A stretch of 12,732 bases of DNA from an uncultured Alphaproteobacteria bacterium (GCA_913031555.1 CAJWDO010000022.1:1-12732); one strand, 5' to 3'; positions 1 through 7,348 are shown, counted from the first letter of the stretch. Translations and numbers: made by a program. The notes: generated by a model not told the origin, from the sequence alone.

Positions 1-1261
1 ATTCGTCGATCAGCCCCTGCTCCTCGCCAATCCGCACCCGTGCGCGGCCAGCCAGATTTGCCGCCGCTGCCTCGTCGGCACAGGCAAAGAATACCGCATC
101 TCCATTGGCAACACCCGTGGCAAGACGAATTTCCTCGGCCTTTTCCGGCCCCAGAGCCTTTGCCACCGGGCCGCGCGCCTCGCCTTCACCATAGATGATA
201 TAACCCATGCCGGGGGCGCCTTCGGACTGCGCCCAGCTGTTCATCCGGTCGGCAATGGCGCGGCTGCCGCATTTCGGCCCGGGAACCGCGCGAACAACGC
301 TGCCACCCTCGACGGCTTTTGCAAAAATCAAAAAGTCCGACCCCCGAAAGGTCTCGGTGACGTCGCAGATCTCGATTGGGATCCGCAGATCAGGCTTGTC
401 GTTGCCATATTTCAGCATCGACTCGGCGAAGGGGATGTGCATGAACTCCTGGTCAACGGCCTTGTCGGAAAACTCCTCGAAGACGCCACGGATCACAGGC
501 TCGACAGCGTCGAAAACATCCTGCTGCTCGACAAAGCTCATCTCGAGGTCGAGCTGATAGAATTCGCCGGGGCTGCGATCAGCGCGGCTGTCCTCATCGC
601 GGAAACAGGGCGCGATCTGGAAATAGCGGTCGAATCCGGAGACCATGACAAGCTGCTTGAATTGCTGCGGTGCCTGCGGCAGTGCATAGAATTTGCCGGG
701 ATGAAGACGCGCCGGCACCAAAAAGTCACGCGCACCTTCAGGCGATGATGCGGTCAGGATCGGCGTCTGGAATTCGGTGAAATCCTGCGCCACCATCCGC
801 GCCCGGATCGACTGGATGATCTTGGCGCGCAGCATGATATTGTCATGTGGGCGGGTCCGACGCAGGTCGAGATAGCGATAGCGAAGCCGTGTCTCTTCCC
901 CGGAATCAGTGTCTGAATTCACCTGCAGCGGCAGCGTGTCCGCCGCCGACTGCACATCAAAGCTCTCGATGCGCACCTCGACATGCCCGGTTGGCAGCGA
1001 TGTGTTGATTGTCTCATCACTGCGCTTCAGAACGGTACCGGTGATTGTCACGACAGATTCAAGCCGCGTTGCCTCGACCGCGGCAAAGCTTGGATCGGAT
1101 GAATCAACAACGCATTGCGTCAGCCCGTAATGATCACGAAGATCGACGAAAACCAGCTGGCCATGATCGCGCTTTCGGTTGATCCAGCCCGACAGGCGGA
1201 CCGACTGGCCCACATTGGCCTCGACAAGCTCGCCGCATGTATGAGAGCGATAGGCGTGCAT
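1..1261 (-). CDS. aspS: Aspartyl-tRNA synthetase, C-terminus cut by window edge
   Basis: Class II aminoacyl-tRNA synthetase that charges tRNA(Asp) in the cytoplasm. The first 420 codons are present of an expected 590-600. The start ATG at 1259-1261 opens with MHAYRSHTCGELVEANVG, followed by the OB-fold anticodon-binding domain (VRLSGWINRKRDHGQLVFVD). Around residue 220 lies class II motif 2 in its alphaproteobacterial form, FRDEDSRADRSPGEFYQLD. Near the window edge the GAD insertion domain is readable (SEGAPGMGYIIYGEGEARG). Motif 3 and the C-terminus lie outside the window. I read no frameshift in the segments I translated. The gene has the same orientation as the bmt gene upstream, separated from it by 131 bp. 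Whether the enzyme is discriminating or also charges tRNA(Asn) cannot be decided from this fragment. Confidence 0.96.
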   Translation of the reverse strand, partial: MHAYRSHTCGELVEANVGQSVRLSGWINRKRDHGQLVFVDLRDHYGLTQCVVDSSDPSFAAVEATRLESVVTITGTVLKRSDETINTSLPTGHVEVRIESFDVQSAADTLPLQVNSDTDSGEETRLRYRYLDLRRTRPHDNIMLRAKIIQSIRARMVAQDFTEFQTPILTASSPEGARDFLVPARLHPGKFYALPQAPQQFKQLVMVSGFDRYFQIAPCFRDEDSRADRSPGEFYQLDLEMSFVEQQDVFDAVEPVIRGVFEEFSDKAVDQEFMHIPFAESMLKYGNDKPDLRIPIEICDVTETFRGSDFLIFAKAVEGGSVVRAVPGPKCGSRAIADRMNSWAQSEGAPGMGYIIYGEGEARGPVAKALGPEKAEEIRLATGVANGDAVFFACADEAAAANLAGRARVRIGEEQGLIDE

Positions 1262-1324
1262 CTTGATACTCCAAATGGAAACTGGGGCGATGACGCCGGG
1301 TTGCGCGCCGTGAAAAGCGCGCGC

Positions 1325-1353
1325 AGTATGCAAAGATTGCCCTGCTTCCGCAA
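1325..1353 (-). promoter_or_regulatory. Possible sigma70-type promoter for aspS
   Basis: On the minus strand, TTGCGG (1348-1353) is followed after 17 nt by CATACT (1325-1330), which matches TATAAT at four of six positions. It lies about 65 nt upstream of the aspS ATG in the only gap available for a dedicated promoter. The -35 match is weak, and readthrough from bmt is an alternative. Confidence 0.3.
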
Positions 1354-1392
1354 CATGCTTGTCACGGCGGGCCTGTCACTGTCCCGTCGCGA

Positions 1393-2355
1393 TCAGTCGC
1401 GGCCGCGCCGCCGCCGTCGGCCAAGCTGCCCGGCGCCGCCCCTGGGACGTGTTTCATCGGGGGTGGGCACATCCTTCCACGGCGTGCCAAGCGCCGCCAC
1501 ATGGTCCGGTGTGGTCCCGCAACAGCCACCGATGATGCTGATCCCGGCATCACGCGCCAAACAGGCATATTCCGCCATCAGGTCAGGCGTCCCGTGATAG
1601 TGGATGCCGCCATCGACATATTCGGGAATGCCGCAATTGCCCTTGGCGATAACCGGGGTTTCGACAACCGGCAGCATTTCCCGCACCGAATGAAGAAGCT
1701 CTGCCGGCCCGATGCCACAATTCGCACCAATACAGGCGGCGCCGAATTCGGCTGACCGGCACGCGAAATCGGCCGGTGTGATGCCCATCATTGACCTGGC
1801 CGCGGTATCGAAGGTCATGCAGACCGCCACCTCAAGTCCGGTCGCGGCGGCGGCATCAATGGCGGCCTTGACCTCCTCCAACGACGACATCGTCTCCACC
1901 CAGAGAAGATCGACCCCGCCCTCGGCAAGAGCTTCGGCCTGTTCAGTGAATGCGGCACGGGCAGCATCATGGTCCAGCGCCCCCATCGGGGCGAACAGCT
2001 CGCCGGTCGGAACGATCGAGCCGGCGACAAGAACGGGCTGGCCATTGCGATCCTGACCCGCATCGGCGGCTTTTCGGGCAAGCCGCGCCGCCGCAAGGTT
2101 CAACTCGCCAACACGATCCTGCGCGTCGTGAAGACGGAGACGGTGATGCGTGCCGCCGAATGAATTGGTCAGTATGAGCTGTGATCCGGCGTCGATGAAG
2201 GCACTGTGGAGCGCCGCGACCTCATCGGGCTTTTCGACATTCCACAGCTCGGGTGGATAGCCGGTCTCGAGGCCCTGTTTGAAGTAGTTGGTACCGGTGG
2301 CACCGTCGGCGACGATCCAGCCGGTCTCGGCCAGAAGTGTGTTCAGGGTGGTCAT
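1393..2355 (-). CDS. bmt: Betaine-homocysteine S-methyltransferase (zinc-dependent, Bmt type)
   Basis: A 320-residue homocysteine S-methyltransferase domain protein. The family moves a methyl group from a donor to homocysteine to make methionine. The zinc ligands are visible: C213 in GANCG and C278-C279 in GGCCGTT. The substrate-barrel signature DGATGTNYFKQGL is at 17-29 and TNSFGGTHHRLRLHDAQDRV at 63-82. The stretch KGNCGIPEYVDGGIHYHGTP (238-257) resembles the rhizobial betaine-homocysteine methyltransferases more than MmuM or the MetH N-domain, so glycine betaine is the likely donor; dimethylsulfoniopropionate or S-methylmethionine are alternatives. The C-terminus carries an arginine tract (GRRRRRGRD). 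The ATG at 2353-2355 is 29 nt after the stop of the DUF1289 gene, suggesting one transcript. Family assignment is firm; donor assignment is inference. Confidence 0.87.
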   Translation of the reverse strand: MTTLNTLLAETGWIVADGATGTNYFKQGLETGYPPELWNVEKPDEVAALHSAFIDAGSQLILTNSFGGTHHRLRLHDAQDRVGELNLAAARLARKAADAGQDRNGQPVLVAGSIVPTGELFAPMGALDHDAARAAFTEQAEALAEGGVDLLWVETMSSLEEVKAAIDAAAATGLEVAVCMTFDTAARSMMGITPADFACRSAEFGAACIGANCGIGPAELLHSVREMLPVVETPVIAKGNCGIPEYVDGGIHYHGTPDLMAEYACLARDAGISIIGGCCGTTPDHVAALGTPWKDVPTPDETRPRGGAGQLGRRRRRGRD

Positions 2356-2384
2356 TGTTTGTTGTCAGTCTTCCCGGTGGTTGT

Positions 2385-2612
2385 TCAACCGCGACGCCGC
2401 CGCGTCGGACGCCGCACGACACCCGTCGTGGCGGCGCGTCTGTCGCGAATCGCATCCAGCAATTCACGCTGGTCGCCCGGGGTCATTGACCGCCAGGCGG
2501 CGATTTCGGCACCGGTCCGAAAACATCCAATACATTGGCCGGAAACAGGGTCAAGCTGGCAGACCGAAATACATGGCGAGGGGAGGGCGTTATTGTCCGT
2601 CTGGCGGCTCAT
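2385..2612 (-). CDS. DUF1289 family four-cysteine protein
   Basis: A 75-residue protein with the DUF1289 pattern: PCISVCQLD, then GQCIGCFRTGAEIAAW. The four cysteines are C14, C18, C27 and C30 (CxxxC...CxxC), a spacing suited to an Fe-S cluster or zinc, followed by the conserved RTxxEIxxW. The function of the family is not established. The C-terminal third is basic and ends RRPTRRRRG, an arginine tail resembling that of the downstream Bmt. It sits between the DJ-1-like gene (56-nt gap) and bmt (29-nt gap) in the same orientation. The start is preceded by a purine-rich stretch (GGGGTAAGACGAG) that is only a modest ribosome-binding site. Confidence 0.88.
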   Translation of the reverse strand: MSRQTDNNALPSPCISVCQLDPVSGQCIGCFRTGAEIAAWRSMTPGDQRELLDAIRDRRAATTGVVRRPTRRRRG

Positions 2613-2621
2613 CTCGTCTTA

Positions 2622-2653
2622 CCCCTTGCCAATAGCCCCTTGCCAATGGCAAG
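2622..2653. repeat. 11-nt direct repeat and short hairpin between two minus-strand genes
   Basis: CCCCTTGCCAA occurs at 2622-2632 and again at 2636-2646. The second copy runs into a hairpin CTTGCC-AAT-GGCAAG (2639-2653). It lies in the 56-nt gap between the DJ-1-like gene and the DUF1289 gene. There is no T-tract, so it is not a standard terminator. It could tune expression within the operon or be a duplication footprint. Confidence 0.4.
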
Positions 2654-2668
2654 AGCGCCATCCATCCG

Positions 2669-3181
2669 TCAGGCGGCGACGCTTTCACCATCTTGCGACA
2701 GCATGACACCATTCAACGCTTCAAGCGCGGCGTCAAGATTCTCACGGGTCCCGACAACAATCTTGCCATCGACACCAATGCCGGTTTCACCGTCACGTGC
2801 CGGTGTCGTCAGATCGATCAGCTCAAGAAGCGCGGTCGCCTCTTCAAGCGCCAGTACCGGCATGTTCTCACGGGTGAAGGCACGCATCAGGCGTTTGGTG
2901 TGGGCCTCCGGAGACAGCGTCGTGACATGGCGTTCACCCGACGGGATGATCAGCGCGTCGTAATCAATGGCCAGCGTCGTCGACAATGTTGAATCGACAG
3001 GATAGGACATGCCCCAGCCGCTTCCATTCCAGGCATTCGTCAGACCGGCATCACGTGAGATGACACGCAGTTTTGCGTTGACGGACATCATGGCGCGCTG
3101 AATGGCGATGAAGGTGTCTTCATCAAAGCCGCTGGCAACCATGATGGCGATGGTTTTGCCTGTGAAATTGGAAAGCTGCAT
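2669..3181 (-). CDS. DJ-1/PfpI superfamily protein lacking the nucleophile cysteine
   Basis: A 170-residue protein with the flavodoxin-like DJ-1/PfpI fold: N-terminal TGKTIAIMVASGFDEDTF, central YDALIIPSGERHVTTLS (74-90), and late GVDGKIVVGTRENLDAALEAL. In active members the nucleophile elbow reads AxCHGP. Here the equivalent stretch is VLALEEATALLEL (109-121) with no cysteine, and the protein contains none anywhere. Protease, deglycase or glyoxalase chemistry of the usual type is therefore unlikely. The pattern recalls the degenerate DJ-1-like domain at the C-terminus of large-subunit catalases, which also lacks the cysteine. The start at 3179-3181 is supported by AGGAG eight nt upstream. 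It is probably the first gene of the run with DUF1289 and bmt. The biological role is unknown. Confidence 0.82.
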   Translation of the reverse strand: MQLSNFTGKTIAIMVASGFDEDTFIAIQRAMMSVNAKLRVISRDAGLTNAWNGSGWGMSYPVDSTLSTTLAIDYDALIIPSGERHVTTLSPEAHTKRLMRAFTRENMPVLALEEATALLELIDLTTPARDGETGIGVDGKIVVGTRENLDAALEALNGVMLSQDGESVAA

Positions 3182-3218
3182 CTATCATGCTCCTGTACTG
3201 GGAAGATTTGGTGGCCAC

Positions 3219-3241
3219 GAACCGACCCTGTGAATCAGTTC
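3219..3241 (-). promoter_or_regulatory. Potential leader hairpin of the DJ-1-like gene
   Basis: On the minus strand GAACTGA (3235-3241) can pair with TCGGTTC (3219-3225) around a 9-nt loop, giving seven pairs including one G-U. It falls in the predicted 5' leader, about 40 nt before the start codon, and overlaps the tandem repeats, so pairing and protein or methylase binding are competing readings. Confidence 0.3.
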
Positions 3242-3266
3242 TGTGAATCGGCTCTGTGATTCCTGC
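3228..3266. repeat. Three 13-nt tandem repeats, each with a GANTC site
   Basis: Units CTGTGAATCAGTT (3228-3240), CTGTGAATCGGCT (3241-3253) and CTGTGATTCCTGC (3254-3266) follow each other without gaps. Each contains one GANTC: GAATC at 3232-3236, GAATC at 3245-3249 and GATTC at 3258-3262. GANTC is the target of the alphaproteobacterial cell-cycle methylase CcrM. The array lies between a predicted promoter and the start of the DJ-1-like gene. Confidence 0.75.
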
Positions 3267-3335
3267 CGCCAGGCGTCGGACTGACAGGTCCGGTAGCGGT
3301 TGTATCTTGATAGTCGATGACGAGAATTCGTCGCC

Positions 3336-3364
3336 GGTATACAGTCCATTTACGGCAGGTTCAA
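3336..3364 (-). promoter_or_regulatory. Predicted sigma70-type promoter for the DJ-1-like/DUF1289/bmt run
   Basis: On the minus strand TTGAAC (3359-3364) and TATACC (3336-3341) are separated by exactly 17 nt. Transcription would start near 3329 and leave a leader of about 148 nt containing the 13-nt repeats. This is the best promoter match I found in the window. Confidence 0.5.
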
Positions 3365-3421
3365 GCCCGTATTGCCCCTATAATGTCGAATGCCGTCCGA
3401 GAGACGCGCAACCTGACAGGT

Positions 3422-5026
3422 TCAGGCCAGATCCGCGGGTGTGTCGATATCGCGATGGATGCTGTCATCATGCCAGCCAATGCTGTTGACCGCTGCCGGG
3501 TTTTTGCTCAACACCTGCCTGCCGCCCATATCGCCGCTGAGTTCGCCAAGCGCCGCGAAAAACCCGCGCCCCCACAGAACAGGGTTACCGCGCCGGCCCT
3601 CATGGACCGGGAATGAGATACGGGTTTCATGATCACCAAGGCCACTATGGTCACGGATCATCTCGGCGACCAGATCGGGCGCAATGTAGGGCATGTCACC
3701 AAGCGCGATCAGCGCCCCGGATACCACCCCCGGCAGGGCGGTGATTCCGGCCGCCACCGACCCCGCCTGACCGGCAGCAAAATCGGCATTGTGCGCAAAG
3801 GTGACTTCCAGCCCATGAAGCGCCTCGACAACCTCGTCACGCTGGTGGCCCGTCACCACAACAAGATCCTTGATACCGCCGTCAAGCATCGCCCGCGCCG
3901 CCCGTCGTACCAACGGCTCACCGTCAATTTCGATAACAAGCTTGTTGATCTCGCCCATCCGCCGCGACGACCCGGCCGCCAGCAGAACCCCTCCAATGGT
4001 GATGTTGCTTGGTCGGCGGCGTTCAACCATCTTGCGCGGCAACGGGCGTGACGCAATTTCCATCAGCAGCCCGCCAATGGCCATGTCGGCAATCTCGTCA
4101 TCATCGATCTCGATGCCGGCAAGAACCAGCTGCAACACCCAGTCGAACCCGTTAAGCCGCGGCGAGCGGGCGCAGCCCGGCATGCCAATCACCGGCACCT
4201 CGTCGAGCCTTGCCATCATCAGAAGATTCCCCGGGTCGGCAGGAAGGCCGAGCCTCGCAACCTGACCGCCGGCAGCCTCGACAGCCATCGGGACCACATC
4301 ACGCCGGTCACAGATAGCAGACGCCCCGCAAATCAGAATGGCCTCGGCACCATTTCGGCGGGACCCGTCAATGGCGGCGGCAAGACTGGCCATGTCATGC
4401 GCGACGATACGGCTGTCTACAAGCGCGCAGCCAAGCTGGTCGAGACGTTGCTTCGTTACCTTTTCGGTCGCCGTCAGAAGCGCTGGCTTCATCCCTTCGA
4501 CGCGCGTCTGGATCAACGCGAATGGCCTCGCGCTGAGCGGATGGAAATCGAAGACAGGCATGCCGCCAGCCGCGGTGATGGCCGCCTCGACTGTGGCTTC
4601 AGGCAGGCTGTAGGGGATAATTTTCAGCGTGGCGATCATGTCGCCATCTTCAAGCAACTGATTGTGCTGGACACAGGCCAGCGTGATACCCTCGTCAATC
4701 CTGTTGAGATGTTTCAAACGCTGCCTGTCAAATCTGACAAGCCCCCGCCCGGCAGCATAGATGTTGACGCGGCCGGTCGCGGCAGATGACATCCGCAGGC
4801 CAGCCGGCACCAGAGCTGCTGCCAGCCTGTCGGCGGCGCGATCCTCGTCAAGGTCGTCAGGCTCGAGTGTGGCAACGGTGATTGCCTCGATCCCGGCCGC
4901 AACCAACCGCGCGATATCAGCGGCGGCAAGGTGGGTTCCCTTGCGGATCCGGCCGTCCGGCAGATACACCGCATGCGCCAGGATAGCGCCCTCACTCTCA
5001 TCCGGTGCGACCGGTCCAAACTTCAT
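3422..5026 (-). CDS. Molybdopterin-binding domain fused to MocA-like nucleotidyltransferase
   Basis: A 534-residue two-domain protein of molybdenum cofactor maturation. Residues 1-340 are a MoeA/MoaB-like molybdopterin-binding region; ILICGASAICDRRDVVP (230-246) and PVIGMPGCARSPRLNGFDW (278-296) are its recognisable core. Residues from about 341 form a MocA/MobA-type nucleotidyltransferase: the NTP-binding loop GVLLAAGSSRRMGEINK (346-362), ALGDMPYI (441-448) with the metal-binding aspartate, RRGNPVLW (478-485) and the terminal RDIDTPADL. Family knowledge assigns cytidylyl transfer to the cofactor, giving the cytosine-dinucleotide form (MCD) used by CO dehydrogenase-type hydroxylases, which fits the neighbouring cox genes. 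The start ATG (5024-5026) overlaps the xdhC stop in ATGA, so the two are translationally coupled. It is the last gene of the maturation operon. CTP rather than GTP use is inferred from context. Confidence 0.9.
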   Translation of the reverse strand: MKFGPVAPDESEGAILAHAVYLPDGRIRKGTHLAAADIARLVAAGIEAITVATLEPDDLDEDRAADRLAAALVPAGLRMSSAATGRVNIYAAGRGLVRFDRQRLKHLNRIDEGITLACVQHNQLLEDGDMIATLKIIPYSLPEATVEAAITAAGGMPVFDFHPLSARPFALIQTRVEGMKPALLTATEKVTKQRLDQLGCALVDSRIVAHDMASLAAAIDGSRRNGAEAILICGASAICDRRDVVPMAVEAAGGQVARLGLPADPGNLLMMARLDEVPVIGMPGCARSPRLNGFDWVLQLVLAGIEIDDDEIADMAIGGLLMEIASRPLPRKMVERRRPSNITIGGVLLAAGSSRRMGEINKLVIEIDGEPLVRRAARAMLDGGIKDLVVVTGHQRDEVVEALHGLEVTFAHNADFAAGQAGSVAAGITALPGVVSGALIALGDMPYIAPDLVAEMIRDHSGLGDHETRISFPVHEGRRGNPVLWGRGFFAALGELSGDMGGRQVLSKNPAAVNSIGWHDDSIHRDIDTPADLA

Positions 5027-6048
5027 GCCACAGCGTCCCGACGTTCAACAGCGATCATCTGGGCGAGGATCGAGACCGCGATCTCAGCCGGCGTTCTGGC
5101 ACCGATATCCAGCCCCACCGGCCCGTGGAGTCGCGCCAGATCACTGTCGGAAAACCCGGCCTCGCGCAGCCTGTCGCAACGCGCCGCATGCGTACGTCGT
5201 GACCCGAGGCAGCCGATGTAGAAAGCCTTGCTTGCCAGCGCCGCCAGCAACCCCGGATCGTCGATTTTCGGATCATGTGTCAGCGTCACAATGGCGGTGC
5301 GTTCATCAGGCGGCAGTTCTGCCAGCGCCTCGTCAGGCCAGGCTGTCAGGCGTTTCAGGCCCGGGAACCTGCCTTCCGTGTTGAACACGGCGCGCGGGTC
5401 GATCACCACAACATCATAGCCTGCCTGCCGCGCCATCGGCGCCAGAAACTGCGTGATATGAACCCCGCCAATGACAAAAAGCCGCCGTGGCGGCACATGC
5501 CGGAACGTGAAGACCGTTTCATCCCCGGACAGTTCCGACGCTGTTCCGCCGTCACCGTAACTGGCGCCCATCTGTGCGCCCATCTGTGCGCCCATCATCG
5601 CGCCGGTCTTTGCATCGAGGGTCACCGCGCCAGCCTGCCGCGCCGCCATGGCATCCGCCAGCACCGTGAGATCACCCGCCGACAGACCACCTGCCGCCAC
5701 CGGCGTGACAAGCACCGCGATCCGCCCGCCGCAGGACAGCCCCACTTCCCAGGCGGCGGCATCGGCGACACCGAAATCAAGCCTCTGACCAGTGCCGGCA
5801 GCAAGCGAGTCCATCGCGGCATCAATCACCGCGCCTTCAACGCAACCGCCGGAGACAGAGCCCTCCACCGTCATGTCATCGCGCACCACCATCACACTGC
5901 CGACCGGGCGTGGCGATGAGCCCCAGGTCTGGATGACGAAGGCAAGCGCCACGCCGTGACCCGCCACAATCCAACAGTTCGCCGTCTGGATCAGGCCTGC
6001 ATTGGTCAGTGTTTCGGTAGTCATGCCCGTGGCTTCGCTTACAGTCAT
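5023..6048 (-). CDS. xdhC: XdhC/CoxI family molybdenum hydroxylase maturation protein
   Basis: A 341-residue protein. The N-terminal XdhC_CoxI domain shows TWGSSPRPVGSVMVV (41-55), GSVSGGCVEGAV (63-74) and GLSCGGRIAVL (103-113), with conserved C69 and C106. The C-terminal Rossmann domain starts at RLFVIGGVHITQFLAPMA (189-206) and ends with YIGCLGSRRTH and GLDIGARTPAEIAVSILAQ. The family binds the molybdenum cofactor and hands it, in the case of xanthine dehydrogenase after sulfuration, to the apoenzyme. I chose the ATG at 6046-6048 because GGGAGCAGGG stands directly before it and it begins 10 nt after the coxE stop; a longer frame to 6252 would only run back over coxE. Between the domains are repeated GAQM units (152-160) encoded by a 12-nt tandem repeat. 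The stop overlaps the next gene by 4 nt. Confidence 0.92.
   Translation of the reverse strand: MTVSEATGMTTETLTNAGLIQTANCWIVAGHGVALAFVIQTWGSSPRPVGSVMVVRDDMTVEGSVSGGCVEGAVIDAAMDSLAAGTGQRLDFGVADAAAWEVGLSCGGRIAVLVTPVAAGGLSAGDLTVLADAMAARQAGAVTLDAKTGAMMGAQMGAQMGASYGDGGTASELSGDETVFTFRHVPPRRLFVIGGVHITQFLAPMARQAGYDVVVIDPRAVFNTEGRFPGLKRLTAWPDEALAELPPDERTAIVTLTHDPKIDDPGLLAALASKAFYIGCLGSRRTHAARCDRLREAGFSDSDLARLHGPVGLDIGARTPAEIAVSILAQMIAVERRDAVA
5564..5599. repeat. 12-nt tandem repeat inside xdhC
   Basis: GCGCCCATCTGT occurs at 5564-5575 and 5576-5587; a third copy at 5588-5599 differs in its last bases. The repeat is in frame on the minus strand and encodes G-A-Q-M units. Because the unit is a multiple of three, copy-number change would alter only linker length. 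Confidence 0.85.
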
Positions 6049-6058
6049 CCCTGCTCCC

Positions 6059-7348
6059 TCATGCCTCGGCCTGCACCGCGCGCAGCCGGTCACGCCAACC
6101 GTCAAGATCGCGATGAAGCCAACTCGCCAGCAAATCAGTCCCGAGAACACCGGCAAGATCATCCATCGACGACAGCGAATGGATCGGCACAAACGCGTCG
6201 ACATGCGGCAGTATCTGCTGAATTCCGGCACTTCGCGGCTCGAAACCGTCAAAGCGCAGCAACGGGTTCAGCCAGATCAGCCGCGCGCAGGATTTGTGAA
6301 GGCGTTCAATCTCAAAGGCAAGATTGCTGTCGCTGTCACGGTCCAGCCCGTCAGTGATCAGCAGCACAAGGGCACCCTGGCCAAGTACGCGGCGCGACCA
6401 GTCGCGGTTGAAGGTGGCAATGGCGCTGGAAATCCGTGTCCCGCCCGACCAGTCATCGACAAGAGACGAGACATTCCGCAGCGCGGCGTCCGGATCGCGG
6501 CCGCGCATCTGGCGGGAAATGTTGGTCAGACGGGTGCCAAACAGAAAGCTGTGGACGATGCCACGTCGCCGGGTCAACGCATGGGTGAATCGAAGCAGCA
6601 TCCGTGAATACCGCTCCATCGACCCGGAAATGTCACAGATCACGACAAGAGGGCGCGGGCGGGGGCGCGGCGTCTCGTGAATGGGCAGTGCAAGCCCGCC
6701 ATTTCGCGTCATCCGGCGCAGTGTCTGGCGGAAAGACAGGCGGCCCCTGTTGGCATGCGGATGAAACCGGCGCGAGGGACGTTGCGGCAGCGGCAGCCGC
6801 ATGGCGTCGATGGCGCGTTCGGCCTCGGCAATCTCGGCCGCCGACATCTGCTGAAAATCCATGCCGCGAAAATGCTCGTCCACCGAGGATGTCATCGACA
6901 TGTCGATCTCGACCCGCTCGGATTCCTCGATATCGGTTGCCGGTGGTGGTTCCGCGCGCAGCGCCTCATCGACGCGGCGCGCCGTCGGCGGTGTCTCCTC
7001 AGGCTCGCCGTCGCGGGCCAGCGTCGGCAGCAGCAGGTCGCGCATCTTTTCCATCAACCGTGGATTGCGCCAGAAGATATGAAAGGCCTGATCAAACAGC
7101 AACCTGTCCTCAGGGCGTTTTACAAGACAGCTTGCCAGCGCGTGATAGAATTCGGCGCGATTGCCAAGATCAATCTCGCGACTGACCTCGACGCAGTCCA
7201 GAACCGCTGCCGGCCCGACATTCATACCGGCGCGGCGCAGCGTCCGCACAAAATGGGTGATGTTCTCGGCAAGCTTCATGCCGCGCCATGTCCCGCGGCG
7301 CGGCTGCGGCGGCGGAAAGTCTATGACAGTTGCCTGCGGCGGCGTCAT
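6059..7348 (-). CDS. coxE: CoxE-like von Willebrand factor A protein
   Basis: A 429-residue VWA_CoxE family protein. The N-terminal 220 residues are the CoxE-specific region, with an acidic, proline-rich linker around 112-148. The VWA domain follows with an intact MIDAS metal site: DISGS (239-243), T304 in SGGTRI, and D333 in ITDGLDRD. In the characterised Oligotropha/Afipia cox system, CoxE works with the AAA+ ATPase CoxD in building the active site of apo-CO dehydrogenase; many cox-like clusters keep this pair. The start (7346-7348) overlaps the coxD stop as ATGA, and the stop is 10 nt before xdhC, so coxD, coxE and xdhC are one transcript. A later in-frame methionine (residue 24, MKLAENITHF) is a possible alternative start. 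No signal peptide or membrane segment is visible, so it is probably cytoplasmic. Confidence 0.9.
   Translation of the reverse strand: MTPPQATVIDFPPPQPRRGTWRGMKLAENITHFVRTLRRAGMNVGPAAVLDCVEVSREIDLGNRAEFYHALASCLVKRPEDRLLFDQAFHIFWRNPRLMEKMRDLLLPTLARDGEPEETPPTARRVDEALRAEPPPATDIEESERVEIDMSMTSSVDEHFRGMDFQQMSAAEIAEAERAIDAMRLPLPQRPSRRFHPHANRGRLSFRQTLRRMTRNGGLALPIHETPRPRPRPLVVICDISGSMERYSRMLLRFTHALTRRRGIVHSFLFGTRLTNISRQMRGRDPDAALRNVSSLVDDWSGGTRISSAIATFNRDWSRRVLGQGALVLLITDGLDRDSDSNLAFEIERLHKSCARLIWLNPLLRFDGFEPRSAGIQQILPHVDAFVPIHSLSSMDDLAGVLGTDLLASWLHRDLDGWRDRLRAVQAEA

Noticed and set aside
1302..1325. Inverted repeat TGCGCGC-N10-GCGCGCA upstream of aspS, considered as a riboswitch or T-box element
   Set aside because: Alternating GC words pair by chance in GC-rich DNA, and the repeat overlaps the possible -10, so it would not be wholly transcribed. 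No T-box features are visible.
1386..1403. Hairpin with a 7-bp stem (one G-T pair) around the bmt stop codon, considered as a terminator
   Set aside because: No T-tract follows on the minus strand, and the stem overlaps coding sequence rich in CG words.
3379..3384. Perfect TATAAT on the plus strand
   Set aside because: No -35 element lies at 16-18 nt upstream and no plus-strand gene follows; downstream is the 3' end of a minus-strand gene.
3412..3426. CCTGA-N5-TCAGG hairpin at the end of the molybdopterin/MocA fusion gene, considered as a terminator
   Set aside because: The stem is only 5 bp and no T-tract follows.
5275..5919. 214-residue plus-strand open frame inside xdhC
   Set aside because: It is the antisense of a gene with clear XdhC motifs; the translation is rich in arginine and histidine and unlike a real protein.
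6049..6252. Extended N-terminus of xdhC running back to 6252
   Set aside because: It would overlap coxE by nearly 200 nt in another frame and has no XdhC homology; the start at 6048 has a good ribosome-binding site.
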